Source: Antedon bifida | Taxonomy: Eukaryota; Echinodermata; Crinoidea; Comatulida; Antedonidae | Length of the DNA stretch: 64,000 nt | Assembly: GCA_963402885.1 (NCBI GenBank) | Contig: OY727093.1 | Location: 1,984,001 to 2,048,000, forward strand | Reading direction: 5' to 3' | Program-made: the position numbers and the translations under genes | Notes under the pieces: generated by a model | What the model was told of the DNA's origin: nothing | Seen by the model: the letters and a program-made list of their open reading frames with translations, nothing else | The model's database searches: none | Shown here: piece by piece, positions 52,701-63,457 of the stretch | Position numbering within the stretch: position 1 is the first letter of the stretch | Layout of the letters: each line of letters opens with the position of its first letter

Positions 52701-55700
52701 TCAACAAGGTATATGAAATTGGAATTAAATTAGACATGCCGCCAACTGATGATGTATTAATGTTTCCAAATTACTGTACATCATTTTAATGTCATAGTTA
52801 ATATATAAATCTGTGAAATCTACAACAAGTTTAATAGAACTGACATTTGATTATAATGTGTCGGTAGGATTTAATCATAATTCAAGTTATCTCAATCATT
52901 CGCTCATTGACGGGAAACCTAGAAGATAAAGGCATGTTGTCTGTCTGTGAATAGACAACCTAACTAGGCCTCTCATCCTCTGAATAAATAATGTACATGT
53001 ACAGCATCAATGCATTTAGCTATTTATACGAAGAGATAAACTATACCCGCTAGTTCTATCAAAAGAGATATTTTTATAACCAAAATTGACAAAGTAATTT
53101 GTGTTCATTTTACATTCTTTAAACTCGGTAGGTCATCCATTTCTCGAGTAATCTCAAGTCATTCATATTCACTACCCGCATACATATCTACTTCTAACGT
53201 GACAATGCTAGAAGGCACTCTGCGGAGAACTATCCATTTATAACTAAATCATGTGTCTCGCTGATGACACATAAAAGCGAATCTGCCATACTCGACACAT
53301 ACGAGTAATTTACGCCGTATTTTGACGTTTATAAGTGCATCAATATCATTTTTGTATACCTGACGGTGTTGGCTTTTACCTGACGTTTACTGAATTTGAA
53401 TAATCTAACATGGAGTATGCATAGCTCTTGCGATTAATCATTTCTAAATGACAATCCGTAATAATTAATTTTCTGGGCATAAAAAAGGTTGTGAACTTCA
53501 GTAGATATAATCAGATTGGATACATTGAATGAACAGCACTCAGAAGCACTCAACAAGATTGTTGCTACATTGGACATTTCCAAAACGTCGCTGTTTATTT
53601 ATTAACTTTTATAATTTTTAATCAATTCACCTATTAACACTCTCTTAACAATTTATATTTCTAATTAATGCTTGAATGAATAAATTATATTGGATCCAGT
53701 AGTGTTTGGTTCAGCGAATTACGTGATCAAGATGTTTTTTTCGTTCCTGATAGTAAATCAAATTAAGACAAGTAAAACATGACGATGATCGCATTGGACG
53801 TCTCAAATGGGAGAAAACAATGGTTTATGGATATTGCTGATTGACAAGATAAATACACATTGACAAGCAGTTTTAAAGCATCAGATGACACAACACAAAT
53901 ATGCCATAAGAAGAAGAAAATATTTTTACTTGTCAATTATGATATTTTATTATTAATCGCAATAAAACATTTATTTCCTTTTGTGTCTTTTTGTAAATCT
54001 TAATATTATATTTAATACTTCACAAGAAAAAATTCAAAATCTACCTAAAAAATTCTTCAAGAAACTTAAAATAATATGGAAATTAGACATTATAAAATCT
54101 GTGAGAATGAAAAATACTGTAAAAGGGCCCCAATCAATTTTATATATTTTACATAAAATATTCTAAATTTGAATACAGTACTACTATATCAACATTTATA
54201 ATAATTACAGGTATAACAAAATAGAGACAAAGACAAATATATATTATTCGAAATTAAGAAGCTAGAGAGTCACAGAGTTCAATAATATCCATACATAAAA
54301 GCTATTTCAATTACGATTTACAGGTCATTTGTGAGCACGTTGACGCGACAACAACAATTTGAAGGGTTATACGTGGACTTAATAGCACATTTCAATTAAT
54401 AAGGCGCATTTAGGACATAGATTCCGAGTAGAAAATGAATATCTTCAAGTAAGTATAAAGTTGATGGAGATGAATGGTTATAGCAAGGCTGCTTGCTAAT
54501 TTATGATTTACAATCACTACGAATGAGACTTTCTTGAAAGTAAATAATGAATGCTTTTGATATTGAGAAATAAAAGGATACCTCCAAATAAAGACCAGTA
54601 TTTCAAGGTTAATTTTAATAATGTTAATGTATATAGCGCATGAAAACTGAGCTGATTTACATCCACAAATGAAACTTTCTTGAAAGTAAATAATGAATGC
54701 TTTTGATATTGATAAATAAAAGGATACCTCCAAATAAAGACCAGTTTTTCATAGTACCATGTTAAAAATTGAATATTGAAAAGGCAAATAAAGTGCAATT
54801 TGTAAAGATGATAATAACACTGTTCACAAAGAAATTGATGAATAAATTGCCTAGCAAAACTGAATACCCAAATACCTTTAGTGTACTGTCTCCTGCAGGT
54901 ACCGCACGTAACTCGTGAGGGTGTCTGTGTGCGTGTTCTGGGTCAACCATAGATAACTTTTGCATCTGCCTTTTGTGTTTATGCCGAAACAAACATAAAC
55001 AGAACAATATTAGAAATGTTAGAGCTACAAATGGACCCAAAATGGAGGTGACTAATATTGGAACATTGTACTTCGCCATCGTCATGTTCCCACCTGTAAA
55101 GAGAAAAAAAATAGGAAAATTAAAATAACTTTTAAACACTACAATTGAAGTAGTACAGTAGTGTACAGTAATATCATAAACTCTCCTTTTTTAATGCATG
55201 TCGCATTGGAAAGTAGATAAACACTGTGATTACTTATTTTTTTAAACGCATTGGTGTAAAGTATCTAAACAGAGTGTTTTATGAAAAAAAAGCACTACAA
55301 TTTTTGCGCAAAAAGTAGAACGATAGCATTCTGTAGAAATCACATAAAATATATTGTTTTTCATATTCAAAAGGCCATTATACATTCCCGAAGCATGAGT
55401 GGAAACTTTGCAAATTTGTCGGCCCTACTTTGACCTCCAAAGCCCTGAATAGGCAGCCATTAAAAACCAAAGGAATGATTAAAGGCTGCGTTATGCGAGG
55501 ATGGATGTCCTCAGAACTTTAAGTTTCTTTTACAAAAACATTGCTGTAGTCAGTTTTCGTTGGATGTTACTAATTAGTATTATAGAGTGAAAACAGTGTA
55601 AAATTCAAAGAAAGACTCATTTGGGATTTCATTCAGATGAATAAGTGCTAAGCCTGTGTTTTAAGAACCCCGTGAGTGATTTACTTGTTAATTTAGTCAT

Positions 55701-58700
55701 GTTAATGGTAAATCTTTTAAGCCATCTTAAAGTTTTATTCTCAGTTAGTTATTCTATTCCATTAGCACATTTACTATCTGGCCGTATCTTATCCGATACT
55801 CATACATTTGACATTATAAATCAGTTTATAAAAATAAATTTCATGTGAATCATCATCGTAAGTTTCACAATCAATATATTGATTATTACAGAACTAGGAG
55901 GCCAACTAGAAGGCCTACTTAAGACAGTGGCTGTATGTGAACATCCACTTGTCTCAAAGATGTACTAGGTTCTTTCAAGTTTATATTCCTTGTCTCCAAG
56001 TCCAAGAAGACTTGTTTTATCACCAGAGACAGTGGCTGTGTGTGAACTACTCAGTACACCAGAGTCACACACCACTAGTCTCAAAAGATGTACTACAGTA
56101 GATTCTAAATACACACAAGGATTTGGGTACACTGGACCTACGGTTTATAGTCCTTGTCAGAGAAGATTCATTCTACCACCAGAACCATGTAGCGAACCAC
56201 AAATGGACATGGTATTTGGGTGGAAGAAATATATGCTGGGAAGAATTCAGGTTTAGGATGGAACATGAAAATGTCATCACATCAATAAATAAAAGTGAAT
56301 GTTACCTGGGTCTGTTGATGCAGGTTTTGGTGTAGGAGATGTTGACAGTGACACTGATATGTTGACATTACACATGTTACCCTCACAGCACTGTATACTC
56401 AACTTGCTGTTAGATCCTGAGTTACATATAAGTATTCCTTGCTGACCATAATTAAGACAACCCTGAAAAATATAATATAATGAAAACATAAATTATATAT
56501 CAAGGGTACATTTTAATCCACTTTCTGATGTAATTGTCATTTTCAAAGCTTGGCCTGACTCTGTGGAATAACCTCACTAAAATGATACGCAATTCATCAT
56601 CATGAGTGGCTAAAAACACCTTTTTACCAGATGATCGGTTATTGTAAAGCGCTATATATACACGATGTAACCCGTAGGGGAGAAGAATGTTGTTGAAAAG
56701 ATGTAACATCTAAGTCCACAGCGCCTTTGATGCTGGAATTGGCGCTTTACAAATTCGTATATATATATATATATGACACTGTAATGTTATGCAAGAGAAA
56801 GCTAAATACTTAGTGTTACAAAATCCTTTGACAGCTCTTAGAGTATGCGACTAGATTTTTTTTTTGCACTTTCTATGCCCTTCTGTTTTTTAACAATATT
56901 TTAAAATTATTCTTCTACATTGATGAATTGCTATATGTCAAGACCAAAATGTTCTCTCATTTCCTTATTAGGCTCTCATGCATGTATTTAGGATTTGAAC
57001 TTAGGAATTTTAAGATTTAAACCATCATCTGACTAAGTTAGTATCTAGAATATATTTAAGTCGCATTGATTCATGGACGTCGAACTGTACACGTCTTGTT
57101 GTCGGTAAACATTAGACGGTGATCAAACAGTTACATTGCTTCCGTCATTTCTACGTAATTAGCAAAAACTTTGAAAAGTTCTTGTCTATCTCGGAGTTGT
57201 ACCGTAATAGATCGGTAAATTAAGATTTATCCTGAACACTGTAATATTACGCCACAGTTAATTACAATATATTCATACTGACTGTTTAAAGTCACATACG
57301 CCGAGAGAAAGAAGAGCGAAATCGACTAATTGTGCTCATTCTAAAGAATCATGTCTCACAGTCATCTAATCACACAGAGCAATGCCTTTAAGATGGTTCA
57401 AAACGACGACCTATCTTTATGACCAACTAAGGGAGAGTTGACCGAGAGTGGAGACTTGACCGATAGTGGAGACTTGACCGAGAGAACACTCCGACAAGAG
57501 GTAGTATAATGGCTAATTCACCGGTTCAACCCACGAAAATGTTAATATAATGAAAATTATGTTTTAGATGTTAATGCTAACATCTAAAAAATGTTTAGTG
57601 CATTGTACATAAACATGTGTTTTGAACTGTAGGGAATGCTTATAAAAAAAGCGTGAAAAAATGTTTATATACCGCAGTTCATTTACAAAAGCAGATATAG
57701 ATCTTATTGTTTCAAATATATATATTTTATTATGTCTGTTTGTCCGCCAGCAACTCACATTTGAAATTTGTTTTGTTTTTATAACAAGTTATTCAAATCA
57801 GCTTTCATACAATTATTATGTAATCAATCATTTAATAATATAATGCCTTTATTTAAATTCATTTTGTGGTCGATACAAGCAATCAATCAAATGACACTAT
57901 AACTGTCAATTAACTGTCAATCAAAATGCATGTTTTGGAATATTATTAATGCTAAATGATGTTCATATCTAAGCCATCAGCACAACCTTGGTGGTCTAGA
58001 GGTACAGTAGCAACTCCAGGCTAGTAATCTGGAGGTTGTGGGTTCGAATCTGACACGATAATTACTTGCAGCAAGTGTACTTTAAAATTATGTGTATAAT
58101 AGTTATGTCAGAGTAGAGAAACATATTTGACAAACATATTAAGTTATTATTTCATTTGATTGCTGTCAAAATAATAATTTTTATTGTCAAAATGATAAAA
58201 ATTATGAAATTTTCTTTGTTTACAATGATTTTATGAGTATACCAATGAAATCTTGATCAATTTCAGAAATGTTTTCATCCTGAAATGGAACAAAATTTAC
58301 CGCAAAGATCATAACATTGGAAGTAATAAAAATGAGTCTCATCATTACACTTCTACAGATTGTACTTGAACACAGTTGATATGGGATATCAGATACCTAC
58401 ACAAACATTCTGACCACTCCGCGCTACCTACATTTCAGATGTGAATACAACTAGCGTGGAGTCAGTTTGGTATTTCACAAATACAGATGCTACTAGCAAA
58501 ACAAAATACATGTCATCTGCGTTTTAAAATTCCAACTCCTTATATAAATGGATCGTTTTCTTCCGGTCGTGACTTTTCCACAATAACTCAACATCTGCTC
58601 AAATTCAAAGAATATACTTAATCGTTATTGTTTTCTAAATTTTATATTTAATACAGCTTCCTGTGGACTGGTTTAATAGAATTTTGTAAAAACATATTTG

Positions 58701-61700
58701 TATGGGGCAGTGGATGGACTAACACCATCTGCTGTGAACAATAGAATGTAGATTATGAATGATTCAAGTTTGTGGTTTCTCTCATTCTATGAATTAATTT
58801 AATTTAAATAATTACTTAATAATATTTGTGGTTCTCTATTCTTAGATATTAATAAATAAAGCATTTAATTTAAATCATTACTTAATATTTTATTTTATTT
58901 TGAAATACTAAACAAATAATATTAATTACAAAGTTACTTCATTTTTTAAAAATCTAATTAGAAATGTTACCAAAAATTATTTAAAAAATCATATTTTTAT
59001 TTCAATGTGATATTAAAAGATATCTTCCCTTGAAAAAATAATTGGACATTTTTTTTGCTGTTGTTGGTCATTTTAATGTCATATAATTATCCAATTTGAC
59101 CAAAAATTGGATGGAGAAAAATATAATTTTTATAAAAAATATTTACCAAATAAAGCATGATTAAAGAACAATATTTTATTGTTTATTTTTCGGCAAAAGT
59201 GAATAACTTTATTAAAACAACATTTTTATGGCCTACCTGTATTAGAAATTTGATTTTTGAGTTTAGTAGTCAATCTGATATCCCCATGTGTATGGATTTA
59301 TGCAATAGCAAATACTTATATAAAAAATATAAGTCTACCTTATCCAGCTCTAATTTATATATAGATACAAGATTTATTTATTTATTTTCATTTCATGTTT
59401 ATAAACTAGAGAAATCGTCAAATAAATAATTCATTGAATAACAACATTCCAAATATAATGATTGAATATTATTTATATATTCTTTGAAAAGAATATTTTG
59501 TTAAAATGCATATAAGCATCAGTTCACGGACATCTTTTGAACATGAAGTGCTCGTTGTAGTAGTAAAACATGCCGTAAAATCTATTAATACTGCCATTAC
59601 TGCTATTAAACATACTCTCTACACTACTTATGCTACACTTATAAATCTTGATGATATATCAGTTGATAAACTTCGATGAGAAACTCATTGCCAGAAGATA
59701 AATTTTTTCGAAGAATGATGAAAATTAAAAGGTTCGAGATTGAAAAACGACATTGTGAATAATTTATTTACAATAGTATGTTGAGATGAGTAGAGATAGA
59801 TAGATACATACATAGTGGAGATGCTTTAACAATGATGATGGGATAAAGAGATAAAAGATGAAGATGATGATGATGATGAATGAAGAAGGAGTGAAACGTT
59901 AGTGCTTGGGCCTATACCTCAACTTGTCTTTCTTTAAGAGTTCTTGTCGATCAAGTGATGATACTGTGAATGATCGTAAATCGTTGAAAAATGAGATAAG
60001 AACGAAGAGATTTACTACAAACTATCAATAAACCTATGTACTGTATAGTTTCTTTTAGGCTTACATAAATAATAATTTTTAATCTTTACAGAAATATCTA
60101 ACACAGAGAAATTTAGAAATAATCATAGGATAATTATTATAAAAAAAACCCAAATAGTTTGTACAATTATTTTAAATAATTAAATTATTTGAAAAACTAC
60201 AGATTTTCTGCATCATATTACACTAAATTCAGAATGTCAAAATACTACCGTACTAGTATACTGTAACTACAGTACTGTAGTTACTTCTTATTCATTAAAT
60301 ATAAAAACATAACAATTCACATATAAACTCATATTTGCTGGTAATTAACTCTATAAATAAACCATTAATCTCATATTTTAAAACAAGATTTAATAAAATC
60401 ACACACTTCATCAAACACACACTTACAAATATTATCAAACTCTCGCGAGAATCACTGAACTAATTTTCTTCATAATATTTTGGTTTAAAAATTAAAATAT
60501 TGAGATGGAAATTCTTGGATTTTGAGTAATAATTTGAAAATGTCACACCAATTAGAATCTAGCGCAAGATAAAGTAATTTAAGTTTAAGCATTAGGTTAG
60601 AAACTGACACGATTTCCTCATATTGCCAAGTTCTATAACACATTTCATAGAATTTAATGAGACGGTTGTAAGACCGCTACAATCTGGAATTTGATGAGCT
60701 ACGTAATATAGTCTAGCAGAAGATCAGTTTTATATTGAGTATTTACGTTTCACAGATTCATTTCTTCTCGCGATTCAAAGACGTAAATCTGGTTTAAAGC
60801 GTTGTGTCCTTAGAGAGTTAACTCGTAAGAACATCGTGAAACGGCTGTATCATCTAACAGAGGTTGTACATGCCTATGCCCGTTTCTCGCAAAATAATTC
60901 ACAGATACGTTCTCCAATGACCACTAACTTTGATTTTCTTGTATATATTTCAAAAAGAACGATAAAGATTTGAGTATTTTTACAGCTATCGTATTTTTAT
61001 TCACATTTTATTCGTTTATGGTGTAGGTATGAAGTAAGTTTTGCCAATTTAGTGAATATAATGCTTCTTGCAAAAGAAAAAAAAACAAGCTTTGTGTAAT
61101 AATATAGTTTTACAATTATAGCTATAACTTTGTCTAGAATTATTTTTATGTGAAGTACTGTATGTTGACAATAAATTATATAAAAATATAATAAACTTCG
61201 AAAAACGTCTACAGTATCTTTGAGTATTTTAACTTGTAAATCTGTACAGAGCTATAGCTATGATCAATTTTATGTGAATTAGAATATTATTATTTCTTCT
61301 TTCTAAGAATGTCAATGTTACTGTGGGTAACATAGAACGTCAATGATGTTATCATTGAGTGTCTTAAATTCTAATTCTGCACATAGCTATGAGCTATGTA
61401 TGTCTTGATACAGCAATGAATTATTTGAATTTAGATTCTCATATCAAAGCAACAAGGAGACGTCTCATTAATCACATTCAAAACTGAATAAGCTTTACCT
61501 ACTCAAAAAATGTTTTCAATTTTAGCAGATGGATAGTAACTCAAAGGGCACTTGAAGGGCTTGTACAAGTGAGAATCCTCTAAGCCGTGGTGACGCAGCC
61601 TCTACAAGGATTTCAGGCTGAAACTGTGGCATTTCAAGTAGGCTTGAATCAAGAACGTCCTGATAGGCCTCGCTATGAGTAGGCTTAAAAACCTGTTTTC

Positions 61701-62645
61701 TTTTAGAAACCAATCATAAATGAATACATCAATAACCACTCCAATCGAGCCTATCAATCTGCAAGTCATTTCATTAAATTTACAAAGATATTGAAGCTTT
61801 TTTTTTGTGTACAGCTGTTGCTTTCAAAATGATTTCTGATGAGTGGAATGAACTTAATAGAAGATAATTAATCATCACTATTATTAATTGTTTTGATGGT
61901 TTGTGGTTAAGTTTAGGTAGATCCTCTTTTAAGTTTAAATAAACATAAATTATATAAGACCAAAACCAGATTTTTCAAGTATACAGTATTTCATACATTG
62001 ATTTCAACACAATTAAAAAGATGGCAATTGTATTGTAGCCAAAATCTATAAATTACAGATAGACAGATGAACCTCTATTAAGGGAACATCTTCAGTATGT
62101 AAAAAGTGTCCTCTTAATAGGGATTTCCCCTGAATAGAGGTTGGCCATAGGAGTGTTAAAACATATATCTCCCCTCATTCGCTTCAAAGGCAAGTCTCTC
62201 CTTAATGGGGGTGTCCTCTGAATGGAGTTTAAATATTGTTCCCCTTATTCTTTTCTAGTGGAAGTGCCTCCTTAGGGGCGTCTCAAAGGAGGTAGTTCTA
62301 CTGTATATTGAGACTAACTACAGACTTAAGCTCTGTCTACACTATCAAACTTGATGTGCCCATATATGGACATGATGATGTCATATCACCACCATATTTG
62401 GCAATATCACTACCATATATGGGCACATCAATCTAGTTTGATAGTGCAGACAGAGCTTTATGAAACTGATAAATAAAAGTATTTTACCCTTCTACTACTA
62501 GTCTGCCCATTTCCGTCATCCTTTATTGATACGAAACATTTGCCGGTCGTTTCACATGGCTGCATGCCATTATCACACAGCTCATCACAGGCGCAAAAAA
62601 AAGATTTTCTCGTCGTCATGTTGGCATTGAGATCTTGATCATCAG
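28658..62645 (-). CDS. ACVR1: BMP/activin type I receptor serine/threonine kinase, ACVR1/ALK2-like (5' partial)
   Basis: Exons in order: 62488-62645, 56306-56462, 54876-55093, 50321-50420, 47213-47833, 46492-46622 and 28658-28795. All are GT-AG with matching phases; 506 residues are visible, and the signal peptide is off the right edge. It is a single-pass plasma-membrane receptor that phosphorylates Smads after ligand and type II receptor binding. The ectodomain has paired cysteines ending CCEGNMCN, the three-finger signature of the family. The membrane segment is at about residues 115-138. The GS box [10 protein letters not shown] is at 185-194, the ATP loop [11 protein letters not shown] at 211-221, then AVKIF, the loop [19 protein letters not shown] (like ACVR1's), [15 protein letters not shown] and GTKRYMSPE. 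The C-terminus [14 protein letters not shown] points to ACVR1 rather than BMPR1 or TGFBR1. HRDIKTKN departs from the usual HRDLKSKN, probably conservatively. ACVRL1 is a less likely alternative. Confidence 0.92.
28868..29672. repeat. Left subterminal array of TCCCACTGGGAT-type palindromes
   Basis: 28868 to about 29110 is packed with ATCCCAGTGGGAT palindromes at irregular spacing. About 29111-29672 is a more regular array of 50-bp units (start TACTTTATCAAATCCCACTC, with CAAGTGGGATAAAATCCCAG inside), mixed with shorter units carrying AAGAGGGACAAAATCCCAG. It lies directly inside the left terminus. By analogy with En/Spm it may bind an element-encoded protein (inference). Confidence 0.92.
29722..31981. 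repeat. Direct tandem duplication, two copies of about 1,130 bp
   Basis: About 29722-30851 and 30852-31981 appear identical wherever compared: both contain GTGCGAGTCGGGGAAAACCC, GAGCCGCCGATTTCGG and the same 64-codon open frame (30632-30826 and 31762-31956, minus). The junctions share short ACAAACA/GCAAACA homology. The unit holds no recognisable coding exon. It is either a very recent duplication inside the transposon or an assembly artefact. Confidence 0.93.
32275..33228 (+). mobile_element. MITE-A copy 2 with a captured transposase fragment (954 bp)
   Basis: TTAA flanks on both sides (32271-32274, 33229-33232). The ends match copy 1. An 11-bp C-rich stretch present in the other copies (CTATCCCCCCA in copy 1) is replaced here by 382 bp, 32708-33089. 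That segment is nearly identical to 33530-33911 of the adjacent transposase gene. Open frames read on the minus strand here are therefore a copied exon piece, not a separate gene. Confidence 0.92.
33299..39116 (-). CDS. Tnp2/DUF4218-type transposase of the 16.9-kb element
   Basis: Ten exons: 38384-39116, 38133-38282, 37856-37940, 37512-37621, 36562-36824, 35331-35501, 34946-35039, 34412-34609, 34044-34201 and 33299-33910. All have GT-AG borders and phases agree throughout, giving 857 aa with no internal stop. The N-terminus is basic then Ser/Glu-rich (residues 1-120). A CxxC pair (FYCENCNR) precedes the core. Tnp2-like core motifs are [19 protein letters not shown] (from 295), [20 protein letters not shown] with [11 protein letters not shown] after it (from 373), and [16 protein letters not shown] (from 471). 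DUF4218-like motifs are [20 protein letters not shown] and [16 protein letters not shown]. This type of enzyme cuts and joins transposon ends using a D-D-E centre; Asp in DLPARA and in IDWMH are candidate acidic residues (inference). It is divergent from the BEND5-like gene. Confidence 0.88.
34651..34732. repeat. Near-perfect palindrome inside a transposase intron
   Basis: The core at 34668-34709 is a perfect palindrome centred on TTTCTAGATCTAGAAA, with arms ATATATCTGAG. The outer arms GGTGTCTAGGAAAC and GTTTTCTAGACACC extend it. It lies between exons 7 and 8 of the transposase gene and may be a tiny MITE. Confidence 0.85.
37429..37445. repeat. Poly-C tract
   Basis: A run of about 15-17 C between transposase exons 4 and 5, followed by TTTGACAGACCC. 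It is prone to length error in sequencing. Confidence 0.9.
39117..40477. promoter_or_regulatory. Central bidirectional promoter region of the transposon
   Basis: This 1.36-kb spacer separates the start codons of the two divergent transposon genes. 39474-39830 is dense in AGGCCTAGGCCTA palindromes. 39960-40180 is CpG-rich (GACACGTCACACGCCGTATA; CGCGACGCCCGGGG), unlike the AT-rich surroundings. 40327-40360 is a CCGT microsatellite-like tract. Promoter activity is inferred from position and composition. Confidence 0.5.
40478..44948 (+). CDS. BEND5-like BEN-domain protein encoded by the transposon
   Basis: Twelve exons: 40478-40655, 40998-41104, 41434-41466, 41562-41609, 41939-41992, 42456-42503, 42743-42868, 43621-43698, 43800-43836, 44074-44187, 44383-44592 and 44821-44948. 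Phases agree, giving 386 aa with no internal stop. All introns are GT-AG except the second, best read as GC-AG (donor AAAAG|GCGAGT). The N-terminus carries [18 protein letters not shown], in a layout like the BEND5 N-terminus. The middle is Lys/Pro-rich with AAASTVSVP twice. A short coiled-coil-like [20 protein letters not shown] is at 199-218, then a Pro run. The C-terminus (about 280-386) [19 protein letters not shown]...[10 protein letters not shown]...[15 protein letters not shown] resembles a BEN domain. BEN domains bind DNA, often palindromic sites. ATTAAA at 44967-44972 may be the poly-A signal. The match to BEND5 is remembered, not computed. Confidence 0.75.
41460..42560 (+). repeat. 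Internal exon-plus-intron duplication in the BEND5-like gene
   Basis: Exons 41562-41609 and 42456-42503 and their flanks are alike: TTTGGTTGTGTGACCGTTTT upstream, the GCTGCCGCATCAACCGTTTC exon start, and AATTTACGATACCGA downstream. A second pair, GATATCCAGCTTTCATGATT at about 42270 and 42661, shows further local duplication. Confidence 0.9.
42922..43505 (-). mobile_element. MITE-A copy 3, inverted (584 bp)
   Basis: Flanked by TTAA (42918-42921 and 43506-43509). Starts AGGCCAGGTGCGAGCA and ends TGCCTGTACCTGAGCT. It lies inside an intron of the BEND5-like gene and keeps the uninterrupted C/G-rich centre (CAGTGGGGGGATAG). Confidence 0.9.
45042..45712. repeat. Right subterminal array of GGGATCCCG-type palindromes
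   Basis: Dense ATCCCRNYGGGAT-like palindromes (for example AATCCCATCGGGATCCCGG), with a higher-order segment CCCGATCGTTTTCTTTTTAA then ATTCAAGCGGGATC repeated about four times. CGATCGTTTTTTTACCCGGG forms the terminus itself. The open frames seen here (Gly-Ile-Pro repeats) are by-products of the repeat. It lies within 100 bp of the BEND5-like stop codon. Confidence 0.92.
46175..46340. mobile_element. MITE-B copy 9
   Basis: Flanked by TTAA; ends AAGCTCTGTCTAAACCATCA and TGATAGTGTAGACAGAGCTT; double inner unit. It lies in the host part of the receptor's last intron, outside the big transposon. Confidence 0.9.
47834..50320. other. Receptor intron between GS-box exon and kinase exon
   Basis: About 2.5 kb, AT-rich. 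49140-49195 has a 17-bp tandem unit (GAGGGAGGTATTTATTC-like, about three copies). 48350-48560 is less AT-rich but has no coding signal. Nothing else was recognised. Confidence 0.5.
50474..50619. mobile_element. MITE-B copy 10
   Basis: Ends AAGCTCTGTCTATCTTCTCA and TGATAGTGTAAAAAGAGCTT (slightly decayed), single inner unit. It starts about 50 bp upstream of the receptor's GS-box exon, within the intron. Confidence 0.88.
51590..51690 (-). mobile_element. tRNA-Gly-like SINE fragment (minus strand)
   Basis: On the minus strand, TGGTTCACATGCTTGCCTTC, then a CTTCCAATC anticodon-loop-like stretch and GGGGTTCAATCCTGACC, match pol III A and B boxes and the middle of a tRNA-Gly(TCC). It has no proper acceptor stem, so it is read as a SINE head rather than a working tRNA. 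Confidence 0.45.
54524..54748. repeat. Direct repeat, about 80 bp twice at 146-bp spacing
   Basis: AACTTTCTTGAAAGTAAATA or its near-copy, followed by ATGAATGCTTTTGATATTGA, and ending AAATAAAGACCAGT, occurs at 54524-54602 and 54670-54748. It lies about 130 bp downstream of the membrane-segment exon in transcript order. Confidence 0.85.
55915..56210 (-). mobile_element. Degenerate tandem SINE remnants
   Basis: GACAGTGGCTGTATGTGAAC and GACAGTGGCTGTGTGTGAAC, two GTCTCAAA(A)GATGTACT words, and GGACCTACGGTTTATAGTCC repeat parts of the SINE at 3355-3655. It lies in a receptor intron. Confidence 0.5.
56535..56775 (+). mobile_element. Truncated LINE 3' end
   Basis: The plus strand encodes [19 protein letters not shown], like the conserved end of LINE reverse-transcriptase proteins (..LWNSLP..IR..). 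It is followed by TGTAAAGCGCTATATATAC and GCGCTTTACAAATTCGTATA with an AT-repeat tail (56757-56774). Its coding frame stops soon after that motif, and the element is 5'-truncated. It is of the kind seen in CR1/L2-like LINEs; the exact clade is unknown. Confidence 0.5.
57986..58056 (+). other. tRNA-like segment, probably a SINE head
   Basis: GGTGGTCTAGAGGTACAGTA resembles an A-box arm. CCAGG-CTAGTAA-TCTGG forms an anticodon-like stem-loop with AGT in the anticodon position. GGGTTCGAATC is a B-box. The T-stem pairing is poor and no matching acceptor stem was seen, so a working tRNA-Thr is unlikely. Confidence 0.4.
62060..62310. repeat. Dispersed repeat of the GTCCTCTTAATAGGG type
   Basis: Internally repetitive: AGTGTCCTCTTAATAGGGA, CCTGAATAGAGGTTGGCC, GGGGTGTCCTCTGAATGGAG and AGGAGGTAGTTCTACTGTA. 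Shares words with 18390-18525. Confidence 0.5.
62327..62458. mobile_element. MITE-B copy 11
   Basis: Ends AAGCTCTGTCTACACTATCA and TGATAGTGCAGACAGAGCTT. It lacks the poly-T/poly-A shoulders of other copies, and its inner unit is double. It lies about 30 bp from the receptor's ectodomain exon. Confidence 0.9.
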
Positions 62646-62824
62646 CTGAAAAAAAAACCAAAATAGATTGATTATCGAACTAAATAATGTCAAAAATTAA
62701 CAATATAAACCTGTAAATTTAAATATATAACTAAAATAATTAAACATACATTTACAGTAGTTTGCTAAAAATCAAAGTCTTATTGACAAAAATCAATTAC
62801 ATTACAAATTTGATATAGCGGCTC

Positions 62825-63000
62825 TTAGAACGAAACCATATCAAAAGAGCTGTACATCGAAATTATGTTCCATAAACTTGTTTAGTTTACGCTTAAAGCT
62901 ATCAAAGTTAGTTTCAGACCGATTTGCCACTGGAAGATCGTTCCATAACAGTGGATCTGAGACGCGTCAGCAAAGGTTCTCCTAGTTGTTGGCAACTTGT
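62825..63000 (-). mobile_element. Truncated LINE remnant
   Basis: The minus strand encodes KLPTTRRTFADASQ and, one frame over, LLWNDLPVANRSETNFDSF then KRKLNKFME. This matches the typical C-terminal end of LINE reverse-transcriptase proteins (...W N xLP...FK..L). One frame change separates the two parts, and the rest of the element is absent. Confidence 0.55.
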
Positions 63001-63457
63001 ATCACATCAATCTCGTTTAACCACAATCAAAATCTTTTGACATTTTCCTGTTTATTTTTTAACATACACTGTCATTAAATAAGAAGAAACACATTCCATT
63101 GCAAGTTGCATGTCTGTTTTCTTTGAAATCGGAATCATGGAAATGTGTCCACCGGAAGAGAAAGCGGAGAAGACGAGGCAAGATACACATCTGTCAGGTT
63201 TCTCAAATCCCCTTGTTGTCATGGAGATATGGATTGTTTATGGTGAATTGCGGAAATCACCTGCAAGGGATATTGTGTTATAGTATCATATTTTTTTTTA
63301 TGCTGATCACATACAATTATTATTCTATTTCTGTGTGGTATTCCTGATTTATGTTATAGATATTTGTGATATTTGTGAAAATACCAGAATGTAAAGCTAT
63401 GTTCCCATAATGGTTTTAACAACAATAAATAAATGTAGATTAATTGGGTTGACGACT

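Larger units (their letters stand above)
50620..54875. other. Receptor intron between membrane exon and GS-box exon
   Basis: About 4.4 kb in all with the preceding MITE. It holds a tRNA-derived SINE (51590-51690) and a direct repeat of about 80 bp (54524-54602 and 54670-54748). 53100-53420 is less AT-rich and without coding signal, so possibly regulatory. No exon was seen. Confidence 0.45.
56776..62326. other. Large receptor intron, little recognised
   Basis: About 5.6 kb, AT-rich. It includes a near-perfect 18-bp tandem (GTGGAGACTTGACCGA, about 57445-57482), a tRNA-like segment (57986-58056), a GAT repeat (about 59863-59880) and a dispersed repeat (62060-62310). 57020-57200, 58380-58480 and 60700-60900 are less AT-rich and could be regulatory. 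The frame at 61522-61713 (minus) has no known domain. Confidence 0.4.

Noticed and set aside
57986-58056. A functional tRNA-Thr gene
   Set aside because: The A/B boxes and anticodon-like loop are present, but the T-stem pairs poorly and no acceptor stem closes it; a SINE head is more likely.
61522-61713. A 63-codon minus-strand frame with balanced composition as a receptor exon
   Set aside because: The exons on either side join in phase without it, and no domain or family match was recognised; it remains only a curiosity.
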